From the IMG/VR virus record IMGVR_UViG_3300030110_002513, positions 1 to 21,474 of that record: DNA of 21,474 nt; one strand, 5' to 3'. This document shows, piece by piece, positions 6,100-16,185 of the stretch. The notes under the pieces are model-generated. The model worked only from the letters and a program-made list of their open reading frames with translations. It did no database searches and was not told the origin of the DNA. Position numbers and translations under genes: made by a program. The DNA comes from a virus. Within the stretch, counting starts at the first letter, position 1. Each line of letters opens with the position of its first letter.

Positions 6100-6527
6100 T
6101 GCCAAGAAGTGCTAGAGAAATAGATGTAGATCCAAGAACATATGTTGGATTATCATTCCCATTACGTGCTGATAATAATAATGATTTTGCGTTGACTAGA
6201 AATTCAATACAACAAGCTGCTCACAATCTAAGAAACTTATTATTAACACATCCTGGTGAACGAGTTGGTAATCCTGAGTTTGGTTCTAGATTAAGAGAAC
6301 TTTGTTTTGAACAAAGAGATGACAAACTACCAGAAAGATTGGAAGAGGAAATTATAGATGCTGTACAAACATGGTTACCTTATATAAACATTGTTGATAT
6401 TGCAACATTATCTGATGAAAGTGCACCTAATAATATTTTTGTTAAAATAAAGTTTTCTACATCACTTAATCCAGAAACTTTTAGACAAATTACAATAGAT
6501 ACTAGTTATACCGCAACTCAATATTAA
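6099..6527 (+). CDS. gp25-like baseplate wedge protein
   Basis: A 142-aa protein of the GPW/gp25 family. Residues 18-35 (GLSFPLRADNNNDFALT) match the family's opening 'fpf...g.ia.t'. LRNLLLTHPGERVGNPEFGSRLRELCFE (44-71) contains the hallmark 'l.t.pGER...p.fGs.l....Fe', including the Glu-x-Arg pair. The rest (EEEIIDAVQTWLPYINI, then an alternating strand NIFVKIKFS) fits the fold. T4 gp25 is 132 aa, so length agrees. It would join the inner baseplate wedge and help start sheath assembly. TAATG overlap with the previous gene; the gp6-like gene follows after 12 bases with SD TAGGA. Confidence 0.95.
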   Translation: MPRSAREIDVDPRTYVGLSFPLRADNNNDFALTRNSIQQAAHNLRNLLLTHPGERVGNPEFGSRLRELCFEQRDDKLPERLEEEIIDAVQTWLPYINIVDIATLSDESAPNNIFVKIKFSTSLNPETFRQITIDTSYTATQY

Positions 6528-6539
6528 TAGGAAAACATA

Positions 6540-8525
6540 ATGGCAAGGACAACGGTAAAGAAAAATTCAGTAAAAACAGTAAATTATCTTAATAAAGATT
6601 TTAATGATTTTAAAGGTAATTTAATTGAGTTTGCTAAACAATATTTTCCAGATACATATAATGATTTTAATGAAGCATCACCTGGTATGATGTTTATTGA
6701 AATGGCTGCATATGTAGGTGATGTTCTTTCGTATTATATAGATTCACAATTTAGAGAATCACTTCTAGCATATGCTGAAGAAAAAAGAAATGTTTATAAC
6801 ATAGCTCAGTCCTTTGGATACACACCAAAAACTACAGCTGCATCAACAGCAGTGTTAGATGTTTTTCAAACTATTCCAGCATTAAACAATAAACCAGATT
6901 ATAGATATGGATTGACTATTAATGCAGGTACTGTTGTAAAAGCATCTTCAACTAATGTAACATTTAGAACACTAGAAGATGTTAACTTTAAATTTTCAAG
7001 TTCGTATGACAAACGAGATGTTTCTATATTTGAAACTAATGCTGGACTTCCAACAAAATTTTTATTAAAGAAAAATATCAAAGTACAAAGTGGAGAAATA
7101 TCAACAGAGTTTTTTGATTTTAATTCTGCAGAAAAATATACTGAAATAAAATTAAGTAATGATGATGTTATAGAAATAATTTCATGTACAGATAGTGATG
7201 GTAATAAATGGTATGAGGTAGATTCTTTGGCAAGAGATACTATATTTGAAGAAATGGAAAACAACACCACAAACGATCCTGCATCAGCTGGAGATAGAGA
7301 AAATGCAGCTTATATTTTAAAACTTAAAAAAGTTTCTCGTAGATTTACAACTTATATAAATGATAAGGATGAAACAGTTTTAAGATTTGGAGCTGGTGTA
7401 TCAGATAATCCTGATGAAGAGATAGTTCCAAATCCAACAAGTGTTGGTTCTAGTTTACCAGGCAGTCCTTCATATTTAACTACCGCTTTTGATCCTTCAA
7501 ACTTTTTAAAGACAAGCACTTTTGGACTTGCACCAGCTAATACCACACTTACTATAAAATATACTCATGGTGGTGGTGTACGTGATAATGTAAACTCTAA
7601 TGAAATTACTAAGATAACTAGTATTAGTTATAACGTAGAAGACAATTTATTAGTTTCTGGATTAGTTCAAGAATCTAAAGATTCTGTTTCTTTTACTAAC
7701 CCAAATCCTGCAACAGGTGGTTCGTCTGGTCAAACTGTTAGAGAGGTTAGAGAAAATGCACTTGCACATTTTCAAGCTCAACAGAGAGCAGTTACTAAAG
7801 ATGATTATATTGTAAGAGCTTATTCTTTACCACCAAAATATGGAACAGTAGCTAAGGTTCATATGTCACAAGATGAACAACTTAGTAAAGCTGGTATGGT
7901 TGAGAATTTAGAAAGGGAAATAACTGAAGATGATGTTGGTACAAGTTTAAAAAATTTACAAGTTAATAAAATACCAAATCCTCTAGCATTAAATATGTAC
8001 ACTCTTGGATTTGATAGTAATAAAAAACTAGCACCATTAACACCGACAGCAAAAGAAAATTTAAAAACATATCTGTCACAATATAGATTAGTTACAGATG
8101 CAATAAATATTAAAGATGCATATGTTATTAACATAGGTGTGAGTTTTGCAATAATAACAAGAATTGGATTTAATAAAAATGATGTTCTATTACGATGTGT
8201 ATCTGTTATTCAAGATTTCTTTGATGTTGATAGATGGCAAATAGGACAACCAATAGTATTGGGAGATATTGCATATGAGTTGTCTTTGGTAGATGGTGTT
8301 GCATCTGTTGTACCACCTGAAGAAAACAATCCTAAAAAAGCACAAATTGTAATAGAAAATAAATATAAAATTGCAGATGGTTATTCTGGTAATTATTATG
8401 ATATAGATTCTTCATTACGAGGTGGGATTTTATATCCAGCACTAGATCCAAGTATATTTGAAGTTAAATATCTAAATTCGGATATCAAGGGTAAAGTTCT
8501 TGGTGATAACTTAGGAACGGAGTAA
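6540..8525 (+). CDS. gp6-like baseplate wedge protein (baseplate J family)
   Basis: A 661-aa protein with the N-terminal signature of gp6/gpJ wedge proteins: NYLNKDFNDFKGNLIEFAKQ (15-34), then DFNEASPGMMFIEMAAYVGDVLSYYIDSQF (43-72) and AQSFGYTPKTTAAS (90-103), the family's 'a...G..p....pA'. The J-type core follows near 410-440 (REVRENALAHFQAQQRAVTKDDYIVRA, matching 'r.nap..l.t..RavT..DYe.l'). A C-terminal repeat-like section (INIGVSFAI, LGDIAYELSLVDGVASV) comes after. T4 gp6 is 660 aa, essentially the same length. It forms the gp6 ring that links wedges around the hub. The gene directly follows the gp25-like gene, the usual order. Confidence 0.95.
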   Translation: MARTTVKKNSVKTVNYLNKDFNDFKGNLIEFAKQYFPDTYNDFNEASPGMMFIEMAAYVGDVLSYYIDSQFRESLLAYAEEKRNVYNIAQSFGYTPKTTAASTAVLDVFQTIPALNNKPDYRYGLTINAGTVVKASSTNVTFRTLEDVNFKFSSSYDKRDVSIFETNAGLPTKFLLKKNIKVQSGEISTEFFDFNSAEKYTEIKLSNDDVIEIISCTDSDGNKWYEVDSLARDTIFEEMENNTTNDPASAGDRENAAYILKLKKVSRRFTTYINDKDETVLRFGAGVSDNPDEEIVPNPTSVGSSLPGSPSYLTTAFDPSNFLKTSTFGLAPANTTLTIKYTHGGGVRDNVNSNEITKITSISYNVEDNLLVSGLVQESKDSVSFTNPNPATGGSSGQTVREVRENALAHFQAQQRAVTKDDYIVRAYSLPPKYGTVAKVHMSQDEQLSKAGMVENLEREITEDDVGTSLKNLQVNKIPNPLALNMYTLGFDSNKKLAPLTPTAKENLKTYLSQYRLVTDAINIKDAYVINIGVSFAIITRIGFNKNDVLLRCVSVIQDFFDVDRWQIGQPIVLGDIAYELSLVDGVASVVPPEENNPKKAQIVIENKYKIADGYSGNYYDIDSSLRGGILYPALDPSIFEVKYLNSDIKGKVLGDNLGTE

Positions 8526-8529
8526 ATAG

Positions 8530-9633
8530 ATGCATTATTTTACATTTGCAGAAAAAGATTCAACTTTATATCAAGCTAGTGGTAGTTTAAACGCTGGATT
8601 AGATGAGATATTAGAAATAAGAAAAGAAGTTAGTGATACTGGAGAAACGGTGAATGTTTCTCGTGTAGTAATGAGATTTAATTTAAATTACATTTCATCA
8701 TCTATAGTACGAAACACAATAACCAATCCATCATTTTTTTTAAATTTATATGATGCTAAATCAACAGAATTAGCAACCTCTCAAAGTATATATGCTTATC
8801 CTCTCAACGGAGCTTGGATAGCAGGACAAGGTAGGTCATATGATAATCCAATAACTGATGAAGGATGTAGTTGGTATTACAAAGACGGAGATACAGATGG
8901 TACTCTTTGGCATAGTGAAATTAGTTCTTCAGGTGGACAATGGCATAGTGGAAGTGGTTATGAAGCTTCACATTCATTAAATCATAGAACTACAGATGTA
9001 AGAATTGATGTTACTGATATTGTTAACAAATGGTTAGATAATTCAATATCAAATGATGGGTTTATAATTAAAAGAAGTGGTAGTATTGGTAATCTAAATA
9101 CTGGTAGTGATGAAGGTAACACAACTAGATTTGGTAACTTAGCATTCTTTTCATCAGATACACACACAAAGTATCCACCCACATTAGAAACAGTTTGGAA
9201 TGATTCTAAATGGTCAACTGGTTCTTTATCACCTATAACAGGCTCAGCTTTAGAAGACTCTGTTATTTACATGAAAGGATTAAGACCTGAATATAAAGAA
9301 AGTTCCAAAGTAAGATTTAGATTAGTTTGTAGAGAAAGATTTCCTGCAAGAACATATTCAACAACACCTTCAAATCTAACTGTAAAAACATTACCAAGTG
9401 CTTCTTCGTTTTATTCTATTAGAGATGCAGAAACACATGATGTGATTGTTCCTTACGGTAGTGGTTCATTAATAAGTTGTGACAGTAATGGTAACTATTT
9501 TAATCTTTGGTTAGATGGATATCAACCTGAAAGATACTATACCTTAGAATATAGAGTTCAAAGTGGTAGTGGAACTGTTGATGAATTAGATCAATATTTT
9601 GATGAGGGATTTACATTCAAGGTAACACAATAA
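8530..9633 (+). CDS. DNRLRE-like beta-sandwich protein, probable baseplate/fibre component
   Basis: A 367-aa protein whose first 180 residues resemble the DNRLRE/CBM96-type extracellular beta-sandwich. There is an opening strand (FAEKDSTLYQASGSLNAG) with a following 'LeI.k' strand. SRVVMRFNLNYIS (42-54) is like the family's 'sR.LLrFdls'. VRIDVTDIVNKWLDNSISNDGFIIKRSG (about 157-184) corresponds to 'iDVT..V..Wl.g...N.Gf.l'. A Gly/Ser/Trp-rich stretch (WHSEISSSGGQWHSGSG) lies between. The C-terminal half is beta-rich with a distinct RFRLVCRERFPARTY segment and may anchor the protein. In bacteria such domains occur in cell-surface and polysaccharide-related proteins; here it could bind glycans on the host surface. 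It sits between gp6- and gp7-like genes, where T4 has no counterpart. Starts four bases after the gp6-like stop. Confidence 0.7.
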   Translation: MHYFTFAEKDSTLYQASGSLNAGLDEILEIRKEVSDTGETVNVSRVVMRFNLNYISSSIVRNTITNPSFFLNLYDAKSTELATSQSIYAYPLNGAWIAGQGRSYDNPITDEGCSWYYKDGDTDGTLWHSEISSSGGQWHSGSGYEASHSLNHRTTDVRIDVTDIVNKWLDNSISNDGFIIKRSGSIGNLNTGSDEGNTTRFGNLAFFSSDTHTKYPPTLETVWNDSKWSTGSLSPITGSALEDSVIYMKGLRPEYKESSKVRFRLVCRERFPARTYSTTPSNLTVKTLPSASSFYSIRDAETHDVIVPYGSGSLISCDSNGNYFNLWLDGYQPERYYTLEYRVQSGSGTVDELDQYFDEGFTFKVTQ

Positions 9634-10226
9634 TGCCATACACAAAAGACGAGTTGCAAAATGTATCTATTTATACTGAGTTTAGAGATAGACTACGAGG
9701 TGAATACATTGAAAATTTAATACAAGCAGCATTAAAAAAATTTAGAAATGAAGATGGAGTTTTATTATCATACGAAGACATTGTTAGTAGAGAAGGTATA
9801 GAAAATGCACAATTAAGTGAACCTGAATACTCAACACTTGAAGGTCAACTTAATAGGGCAACCATAGAAGAAACAACAGGATATACTAACTTTCAAAATT
9901 TAATTGAAGAAGAATCATACTCTATCCAAACAGATGTTATAAAAGCAACTAACAAAGACAGAATGTCAGATAAACTTGTAGATAGAAATATTTCAGAACT
10001 TTTACAAATTGATATAATAGATCCTTTACCAGATGGTTTGGAAAATGGTGATACTATAACATCAGATGATGTAACTGATGTTAGGAAATGGTTAATAGAT
10101 GGAAATCAAAAAAGACCATTTCCTGATTTACAGACTTTTTATGCAATAGGTTCTGAATGGAGAAATGTAAAAACTAAAACTATGGAAATAATAGACAGTA
10201 TACCAGAAGGGGAGCCTGTAGACTAA
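9633..10226 (+). CDS. Acidic protein of unknown function in the baseplate operon
   Basis: A 197-aa acidic protein, not recognised. It is helix-rich at the N-terminus (TEFRDRLRGEYIENLIQAALKK). A Glu/Asn-rich middle follows, then a C-terminal half with DVRKWLIDGNQKRPFPDLQTFYAIGSEW. That segment carries Trp, Phe and Tyr and may be the ordered binding part. No signal peptide or membrane segment. TAATG overlaps at both ends lock it into the operon. A small wedge accessory protein is the likeliest role by context; no T4 equivalent could be matched. Confidence 0.75.
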   Translation: MPYTKDELQNVSIYTEFRDRLRGEYIENLIQAALKKFRNEDGVLLSYEDIVSREGIENAQLSEPEYSTLEGQLNRATIEETTGYTNFQNLIEEESYSIQTDVIKATNKDRMSDKLVDRNISELLQIDIIDPLPDGLENGDTITSDDVTDVRKWLIDGNQKRPFPDLQTFYAIGSEWRNVKTKTMEIIDSIPEGEPVD

Positions 10227-11644
10227 TGTCAAGTAAAATAAACAAAACAGATAAAGAATTATTAATTACTAATACCCCATTTAATTATTCTTCAATAGAA
10301 AATACATATTTTGGTGGATATTTTGGTAATGATTCAGAAGATTATGTTGAAGTATTAATTTATGATACTAACGATAATCTATTGGAGACTTCTGTGGCAG
10401 ATTCTAATGATTACTATTACGATTCTGAAAAAGGTGGTATTAAATTAAAAACTGGTACTATTCTTAGAAAGTTAGGATATGACAGAGGAAAATTTAAAGT
10501 TACATATAACTTTTTAAGAAAATCAGCTGGTTCGTATGAAACTGTTGTAACAGATATAAATGATGAAATTTTTAATGGAGAAGTTGATGTTAATGAAATA
10601 GACAATACATTATTTATAAAAGAAAATAAATATATAGTTCATCAAATATCACCATCTAGAACAGAATTAAGATTAGTTATACAAAATATAAGAGATGAAA
10701 AGTATGTTAGAGATTTTTATAATTTAGCTAGACGAAAGAAAAAAGTTACTGCAGATACTTCAGAATATAGTAAAATAAGATTTGTTGGTTTACCCGCAGA
10801 CCAACCAAGTTCAACACAGATTGAATTTGTGCCTCCTGCAGGATTTGCAGATGTAGGTCATTTTGACCAATCAATGACAGGTGGAACTATATCTATACCA
10901 AATTTTTTTTTAGTAGATAAAATTTTTCCACCACCAGTACTTTCAGCAGAGGATGTAGGTCTTACGGAGTTTGAAGTAATTTCAACTGAAACAGATATAT
11001 ATCAAGCAAGTTTCTTTTTAGATACAAATGCAGGTGGGCCTTTTGAACTTAAAAAAAATAACTCAGGTAAATTTGGTGATACAAAATTTGCTCCTGCTTA
11101 CACTAGATTCAAAGACCTTATACTTGGACAAGAATCACAGACTTTTCAACAATGGGATGATGGTGTTGATTTTGAAGGTGATGGTAGAACCTTAGATGAT
11201 GTTAGAAATTTATCGGATAGTACATTTAATTGTGTTTATTTAAAATGGAAAGATCCTAATCCTGTAATAGATATAGTTAGTAATTCTTTTTTAAGAGCTG
11301 ATGTAGAAACGGAATACATATGGGAAATAACAGGATTTGATAAAGATGGAAATGATTTTAATGCAATACAACCTAGGCCAATAGGTCAAGATGAAGGTGG
11401 TGACTTTCAAATTGTATCCGTGCCAGGTGATGCTAGTTATGCAAATCCTGATTCGCAAAGTATGTTTAGAGCAATACATACCGTAGGTGGTGGTTCAGGT
11501 GATGGTAACACTAGAAGTGGTTCTAGACTTAGATTAACATTTTTTAGTAAAAATTGTCACATAGGAATAAAATTAACAATTAATGATAATGTTGCAAATG
11601 ATTCATCAACACTTCATTTACCAACAATAATTGAGACACACTAA
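10226..11644 (+). CDS. Beta-rich virion protein of unknown function
   Basis: A 472-aa protein, not recognised. The N-terminal 170 residues alternate beta strands and turns (YFGGYFGNDSEDYVEVLIYD, KVTYNFLRKSAGSYETVV). They end in a polar segment (VIQNIRDEKYVRDFYNLARRKKK). The middle contains Pro/Gly-rich loops (SIPNFFLVDKIFPPPVLS). The last 110 residues look like a separate beta domain (EYIWEITGFDKDGNDF, RLRLTFFSKNCHIGIKL). Two regions, ELRLVIQNIRDEKYVRDF and FPPPV, look like conserved anchors. Coupled by TAATG to both neighbours and placed just before the gp7-like gene, so a wedge-periphery protein (the place of T4 gp8-gp10) is plausible but unproven. Confidence 0.72.
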   Translation: MSSKINKTDKELLITNTPFNYSSIENTYFGGYFGNDSEDYVEVLIYDTNDNLLETSVADSNDYYYDSEKGGIKLKTGTILRKLGYDRGKFKVTYNFLRKSAGSYETVVTDINDEIFNGEVDVNEIDNTLFIKENKYIVHQISPSRTELRLVIQNIRDEKYVRDFYNLARRKKKVTADTSEYSKIRFVGLPADQPSSTQIEFVPPAGFADVGHFDQSMTGGTISIPNFFLVDKIFPPPVLSAEDVGLTEFEVISTETDIYQASFFLDTNAGGPFELKKNNSGKFGDTKFAPAYTRFKDLILGQESQTFQQWDDGVDFEGDGRTLDDVRNLSDSTFNCVYLKWKDPNPVIDIVSNSFLRADVETEYIWEITGFDKDGNDFNAIQPRPIGQDEGGDFQIVSVPGDASYANPDSQSMFRAIHTVGGGSGDGNTRSGSRLRLTFFSKNCHIGIKLTINDNVANDSSTLHLPTIIETH

Positions 11645-14600
11645 TGGCTAGAAAACCATACATAGAATTACCAGATATACTAAAACTTTTACCACCGATG
11701 GAGGCTGTTGAAACAGATCCTCAAGTTGGAGGACCTGGTGGTCTATTAAATCAGATAAAAGATTTAAATTTACACGATTATATTTTAATTGATGGTTGGT
11801 ATGATGATGGGAGTTTTATACCATCTAAGCTTGTTTTATATACTGAACCATTCGAAATAGAATTAGATATAACTGATATAACTTTTAATGAACAAGATGA
11901 ATTAAGATGGGAAATACTTAAAGATGGTCAAGTAATTCATTCAGAGGGTGGTAGTCCTAGTAAATCTTTTACGCTGTCAAATTATGTTCAAAACGATGTT
12001 AATCCCTTTAGTACTAATCAAGTTCAACAATTTGAAATAAGAGTGGTTATAGACCATTATAGAGAAGTAGAAACACCTGGAGGTATCGACTATGTGTTGT
12101 TATCAACTAATGCTCAACCAGAAATTGCATTTACTGCAGTTCCAGCACCTGCAGAAGTCGATGCTGATGGAAATATAGCATCAGAAATATTCACGCCAGT
12201 TTATCAACCTTTTGTTGCTAAGATTTTATCTGTAGACGAAAATAAAATTACCATAGATTCAAGTTACAATACTATCGTAGACAGAATACAACCAATAATT
12301 GAAGGTTCTAAAGAACCAATTGAACAATTTGGAAATTGGATAATAAATAGTAAGTATGGAGATAGAAAAGATTTAAATACATATTTACATTTTGGTGATG
12401 ATAAAAGATTTTTGGTAACAAATGTAAAGTATGATACTGATTCAGTGCCAATCTTACCGTATTCAATAGTATATAAAACATATGAACCTTTACCAGATGA
12501 TATATCAGAAAAAGAACAAGTGTATGTTGTAAAAGAAATTTTACCACCATTTACTGAAACTGTTGAATTGTTTCCGTATGAGCAAGAAGACGAAGATGTT
12601 TTGGTATTAATACCACAAGAAAATTTACCAGAAAATTCTCCTATTTCAAATAGACCAACTGAATTACAAAGTTTTGATGATTTAACTACATCTGATGCAA
12701 GGTTAAAACAAGAAATAATTGATAAGTATGTAAGTGGTAGTCAAAAACCTGTAGAGTTGAGTGTAGATTATTCTCAATATAAAAACTTTATAAACTTTTC
12801 ATCTGCAGAAAAAAGATTAGAAAATTTTAAATATAAAATAGAAAAAATAGAACAAAACACAGCGTTAAGTGCATCGTTTGCAGCAACTACTAATGGAGCT
12901 GCTGATGCTGTTATTTACGAGGATGTAATAAGAGACGTTAAAAGTAATTTTGATGGATATGAAAATTATTTATATAACACAAAATCAACTTATGTTTCAA
13001 GTTCAATGGGTGAATTTCACGACTCATCTTGGCCAAAAGGTGGTAGTGGAACATATGCAGATCCATATAAACCATTAAGTTCTTCACACGCAGATTTTAC
13101 TACTTGGTATGGTTCAAATGCATCTAAGACTGGTCAGATATATAGTGCATCTTTATATGACATAGAAAATCCAAACAGATTAGTTAACTTATTACCACAA
13201 CATATTACAAGTGATGTTAATAATAGCCAATTTTCAGATTTTATGGATATGATAGGTCAACAGTTTGATGAACTTTGGTCTTACATAAAAGCTTTATCAG
13301 ATATTTCTGACAGAAGATTAGATTTAAGTGATGGGTTTTCAAAAGATTTAATTTTTAATTTAATTCAATCTTTAGGTTGGACATTTGAGGATGGTAAAGA
13401 TTTATTAGAATTAAGTAGACATGGTTTTGGTCAAAAATTAAGTGGTGATTCATACTCACTATATACGTCTGGTTCTCTTGATTCTCCACCTGAAGGTGAC
13501 GTTTCAAAAGAGATAACTAAAAGACTCATTGCAAGTATGCCATTTTTATTAAAATCAAAAGGTACAATTGCTTCATTACGTGGTTTGTTAAATTGTTATG
13601 GAATACCAGGAACTATTTTAAAAGTTAGAGAATACGGTGGATTGAGTAAACCAAGTCAAAGAGAACCATTTGAAATATCAAGGAGATTTACTAAAGCATT
13701 AGGTTTTAGAGGTAGTCAATATGTTTCAAGTAGTTGGGCTGATGATAGTGATACTAATATGAAACCTCAAACAGTAGAATTAAGATTTAGGTCAGTTAAT
13801 AGTTCAGACCAAGTTCTAGTTCAAAAAGGAACTGATTGGGCTATAAAATTAAAAGACAATGATTCTACTGATAATTATGGAACTGTTGCATTTGTATTAT
13901 CAGGCTCAGATGGATATAAAACAGTAAGTTCTTCATTGTTACCTATATTTGATGGTGATTATTATTCTTTAATGTTAAATAAAGAAAAAGTTAATGTTGA
14001 ATTATTTCCATTTCCATCTTTTGAAACAAATAAATTATTTAATCCACCATTCATCACAGGTTCAGATGGTCAACCTTCCAGTGCAGCGTATGGAAATATA
14101 AAAATAGTTAGTAGTTCTAATGTTGCTAAGATAGGAACAAATAGTTTAAGACATGAAAATAGTTCTGAAAGAGATAACAATCAAACATCGTATACATATT
14201 TATTTAAAGTTGCAGAACCATCTGGTTCTCTTGGTTCACAAAAAGCATCTTTAACTAATATAAGTCAAAATGAAACTTATACATTTTCTGCATTTGCTAA
14301 AGCATCTGGTAGTAGTGTAGATTCTGTTGGTCGTTTACGTCTGTTTGAATTAGATGAAAATGAAAATGTTGTTAATTGGTCTGAAGATACAAACTCTAAT
14401 AATGAATCTATTACTGCATTGGGTGGTATGAAAACTTCACTACCAATTGGATTAGATGAATCAGAGTGGAGACAAATATCAGTAACAAAAACAATAAGAT
14501 TTCCAAATACTGCAAAACTAGGTGTTCGATTTGAAAACCTAAAAGCAAACTCAATTATATTTTGGGATGATGTTTCTTTAAGAGAAGTTGTAGATAATAC

Positions 14601-16185
14601 TGATAACATTGGTGATTCGTTTAGTTATAATTTATTTGTTAAAAAATATGAAAGTGGATTAGATAGAACTATATTTTCTAGTAAAACATCTTTAATTATT
14701 ACAGGATCTAATAATACAGTATCGTCTTCTTATAATGCAGCTTGGACTGGAAGTGATAATTTATTTATTGGTGGTACAGGAACAACTTTTGGAAGTCAGT
14801 TAACAGGTTCGTTAATGGAATTTAGATTGTGGAATGAAATATTAAAAGAACAATATTTTGATAATCATGTAAGTAATCCAAAATCGTATATTGGTAACAC
14901 TCCATCATCTTCATATTACTCACTAGTTACTAGATATTCTTTTGATGATAATACTAGTTTATCCGATGGTACAACTATTAGAGATGTTAGTTCTAATCAG
15001 ACTACAACTTCTCCTGGTTCTGCTAATGGATTTGGTGGAGTAAATACATTTGAATCTGTAGTTGATGACACAAAAACTTTTGTACCTAATCATGGGCCTA
15101 ATAGAAGAAATTCAGATAAAATTAGAATAGAAAATAATTTTATAAGTGGTAGTGGTGCAAATTTAAGTGTAAGTGAAAGGTTCGACCATAGTTCTAATGA
15201 TTTTGCACCAATAGACTCACGTAAGGTTGGTATATATTTTTCACCAACAGATGTAGTAAACGAGGATATAGTATCATCATTTGCTAATTTAGATTTCAAT
15301 CAATATCTTGGTGATCCTAGAGATAATTTTGAACATCAATATTCTGAGTTAAAAAATATATCAAATCAATATTTTCAAAAGTATTCTGATAATAATGATT
15401 TTTGGGATTATATGCATTTAATAAAATACTATGACCAATCAGTATTTAAACAAATTAAAAAATTAATACCAATGAGGTCAAAAACACATTTAGGAACTGT
15501 AGTTGAACCTAACATTTTTGAAAGACCAAAGATTCCAATACAGAGAAATAATCCATCTTTTGATAGAGTAGATTATAGTTCAAAAATTAATTTAACAAAT
15601 TTTCATTTTAATGAAAGTACTAATGAGGCTAGTCATTCTGTATTAAAAATAGAAAGTGATTATCCTTATTATGAAGGTGAGATAGATGCTTCAGATACTT
15701 TCTTAAAACCAGCATTATATAAGTTTGCAGCTAATGACAATTTTGATGATAGAAATTTATATATAAGTGGTTCAGCAAAATATGGATATCCAGATTTTGT
15801 ATATCAAGAACCAACTGGAGCAATGGCTGTGAATCAACGAACTTCATTACGTAATTTAGAATATAAATTCTTTTACGCAAATGCTGCTGATTACGATAAG
15901 AGTTCTAGATATAGTACTAATCCATTTGAAAACTTTTATAGTTCTAGGTCATTACATTCAACAGATTTAGATACTGAATATCAACATAGTACAGCTCAAA
16001 GAAGAATGTTTTTTGAGGGTGTGAAAAACACATCAGAAACCACCATAGACGGTGACTTGCCATTTATCGTAACAACAACTGCACCAACTGTTGCAGTACC
16101 AACTACAAAGGGTATATCTAAACTTTCAGTAGACCAAAAAGGTGGTAAAAAGAAAATAAAACCTAAGAAAAGACCTAAGAGATAA
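11644..16185 (+). CDS. Giant gp7/gpI-like baseplate wedge protein with nested LamG and CBM-like domains
   Basis: A 1513-aa protein and the largest gene here. Residues 1-500: beta-rich modules. Residues about 525-670: a P2 gpI / T4 gp7-like section (SDFMDMIGQQFDELW, GWTFEDGKDLLELS, RLIASMPFLLKSKGTIASL, RGLLNCYGIPGTILKVREYG), with the family-typical 'KGT..slr.ll..yGi'. About 672-1085: a LamG/concanavalin-like fold (QTVELRFRS, FDGDYYSLMLN, DNLFIGGTG, LTGSLMEFRLWNEIL). It appears split by a CBM4/9-like jelly roll at about 790-980 (from SFETNKLFN to IIFWDDVSLREV). About 1245-1310: FWDYMHLIKYYDQSVFKQIKKL and an RSKTHLGTVVEPNIFERPK segment that looks like a conserved tail anchor. The C-terminus is very basic (KGGKKKIKPKKRPKR). 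T4 gp7 is 1032 aa; the excess is the sugar-binding-like insert. Likely a wedge protein that also contacts host glycans. Confidence 0.7.
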   Translation: MARKPYIELPDILKLLPPMEAVETDPQVGGPGGLLNQIKDLNLHDYILIDGWYDDGSFIPSKLVLYTEPFEIELDITDITFNEQDELRWEILKDGQVIHSEGGSPSKSFTLSNYVQNDVNPFSTNQVQQFEIRVVIDHYREVETPGGIDYVLLSTNAQPEIAFTAVPAPAEVDADGNIASEIFTPVYQPFVAKILSVDENKITIDSSYNTIVDRIQPIIEGSKEPIEQFGNWIINSKYGDRKDLNTYLHFGDDKRFLVTNVKYDTDSVPILPYSIVYKTYEPLPDDISEKEQVYVVKEILPPFTETVELFPYEQEDEDVLVLIPQENLPENSPISNRPTELQSFDDLTTSDARLKQEIIDKYVSGSQKPVELSVDYSQYKNFINFSSAEKRLENFKYKIEKIEQNTALSASFAATTNGAADAVIYEDVIRDVKSNFDGYENYLYNTKSTYVSSSMGEFHDSSWPKGGSGTYADPYKPLSSSHADFTTWYGSNASKTGQIYSASLYDIENPNRLVNLLPQHITSDVNNSQFSDFMDMIGQQFDELWSYIKALSDISDRRLDLSDGFSKDLIFNLIQSLGWTFEDGKDLLELSRHGFGQKLSGDSYSLYTSGSLDSPPEGDVSKEITKRLIASMPFLLKSKGTIASLRGLLNCYGIPGTILKVREYGGLSKPSQREPFEISRRFTKALGFRGSQYVSSSWADDSDTNMKPQTVELRFRSVNSSDQVLVQKGTDWAIKLKDNDSTDNYGTVAFVLSGSDGYKTVSSSLLPIFDGDYYSLMLNKEKVNVELFPFPSFETNKLFNPPFITGSDGQPSSAAYGNIKIVSSSNVAKIGTNSLRHENSSERDNNQTSYTYLFKVAEPSGSLGSQKASLTNISQNETYTFSAFAKASGSSVDSVGRLRLFELDENENVVNWSEDTNSNNESITALGGMKTSLPIGLDESEWRQISVTKTIRFPNTAKLGVRFENLKANSIIFWDDVSLREVVDNTDNIGDSFSYNLFVKKYESGLDRTIFSSKTSLIITGSNNTVSSSYNAAWTGSDNLFIGGTGTTFGSQLTGSLMEFRLWNEILKEQYFDNHVSNPKSYIGNTPSSSYYSLVTRYSFDDNTSLSDGTTIRDVSSNQTTTSPGSANGFGGVNTFESVVDDTKTFVPNHGPNRRNSDKIRIENNFISGSGANLSVSERFDHSSNDFAPIDSRKVGIYFSPTDVVNEDIVSSFANLDFNQYLGDPRDNFEHQYSELKNISNQYFQKYSDNNDFWDYMHLIKYYDQSVFKQIKKLIPMRSKTHLGTVVEPNIFERPKIPIQRNNPSFDRVDYSSKINLTNFHFNESTNEASHSVLKIESDYPYYEGEIDASDTFLKPALYKFAANDNFDDRNLYISGSAKYGYPDFVYQEPTGAMAVNQRTSLRNLEYKFFYANAADYDKSSRYSTNPFENFYSSRSLHSTDLDTEYQHSTAQRRMFFEGVKNTSETTIDGDLPFIVTTTAPTVAVPTTKGISKLSVDQKGGKKKIKPKKRPKR

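Noticed and set aside
14277-14609. Long minus-strand ORFs inside late genes (e.g. here, 4274-4594, 6899-7270, 18200-18499)
   Set aside because: They lie entirely opposite well-supported + strand genes, have Ser/Leu/Phe-rich shadow composition and no SD or promoter context.
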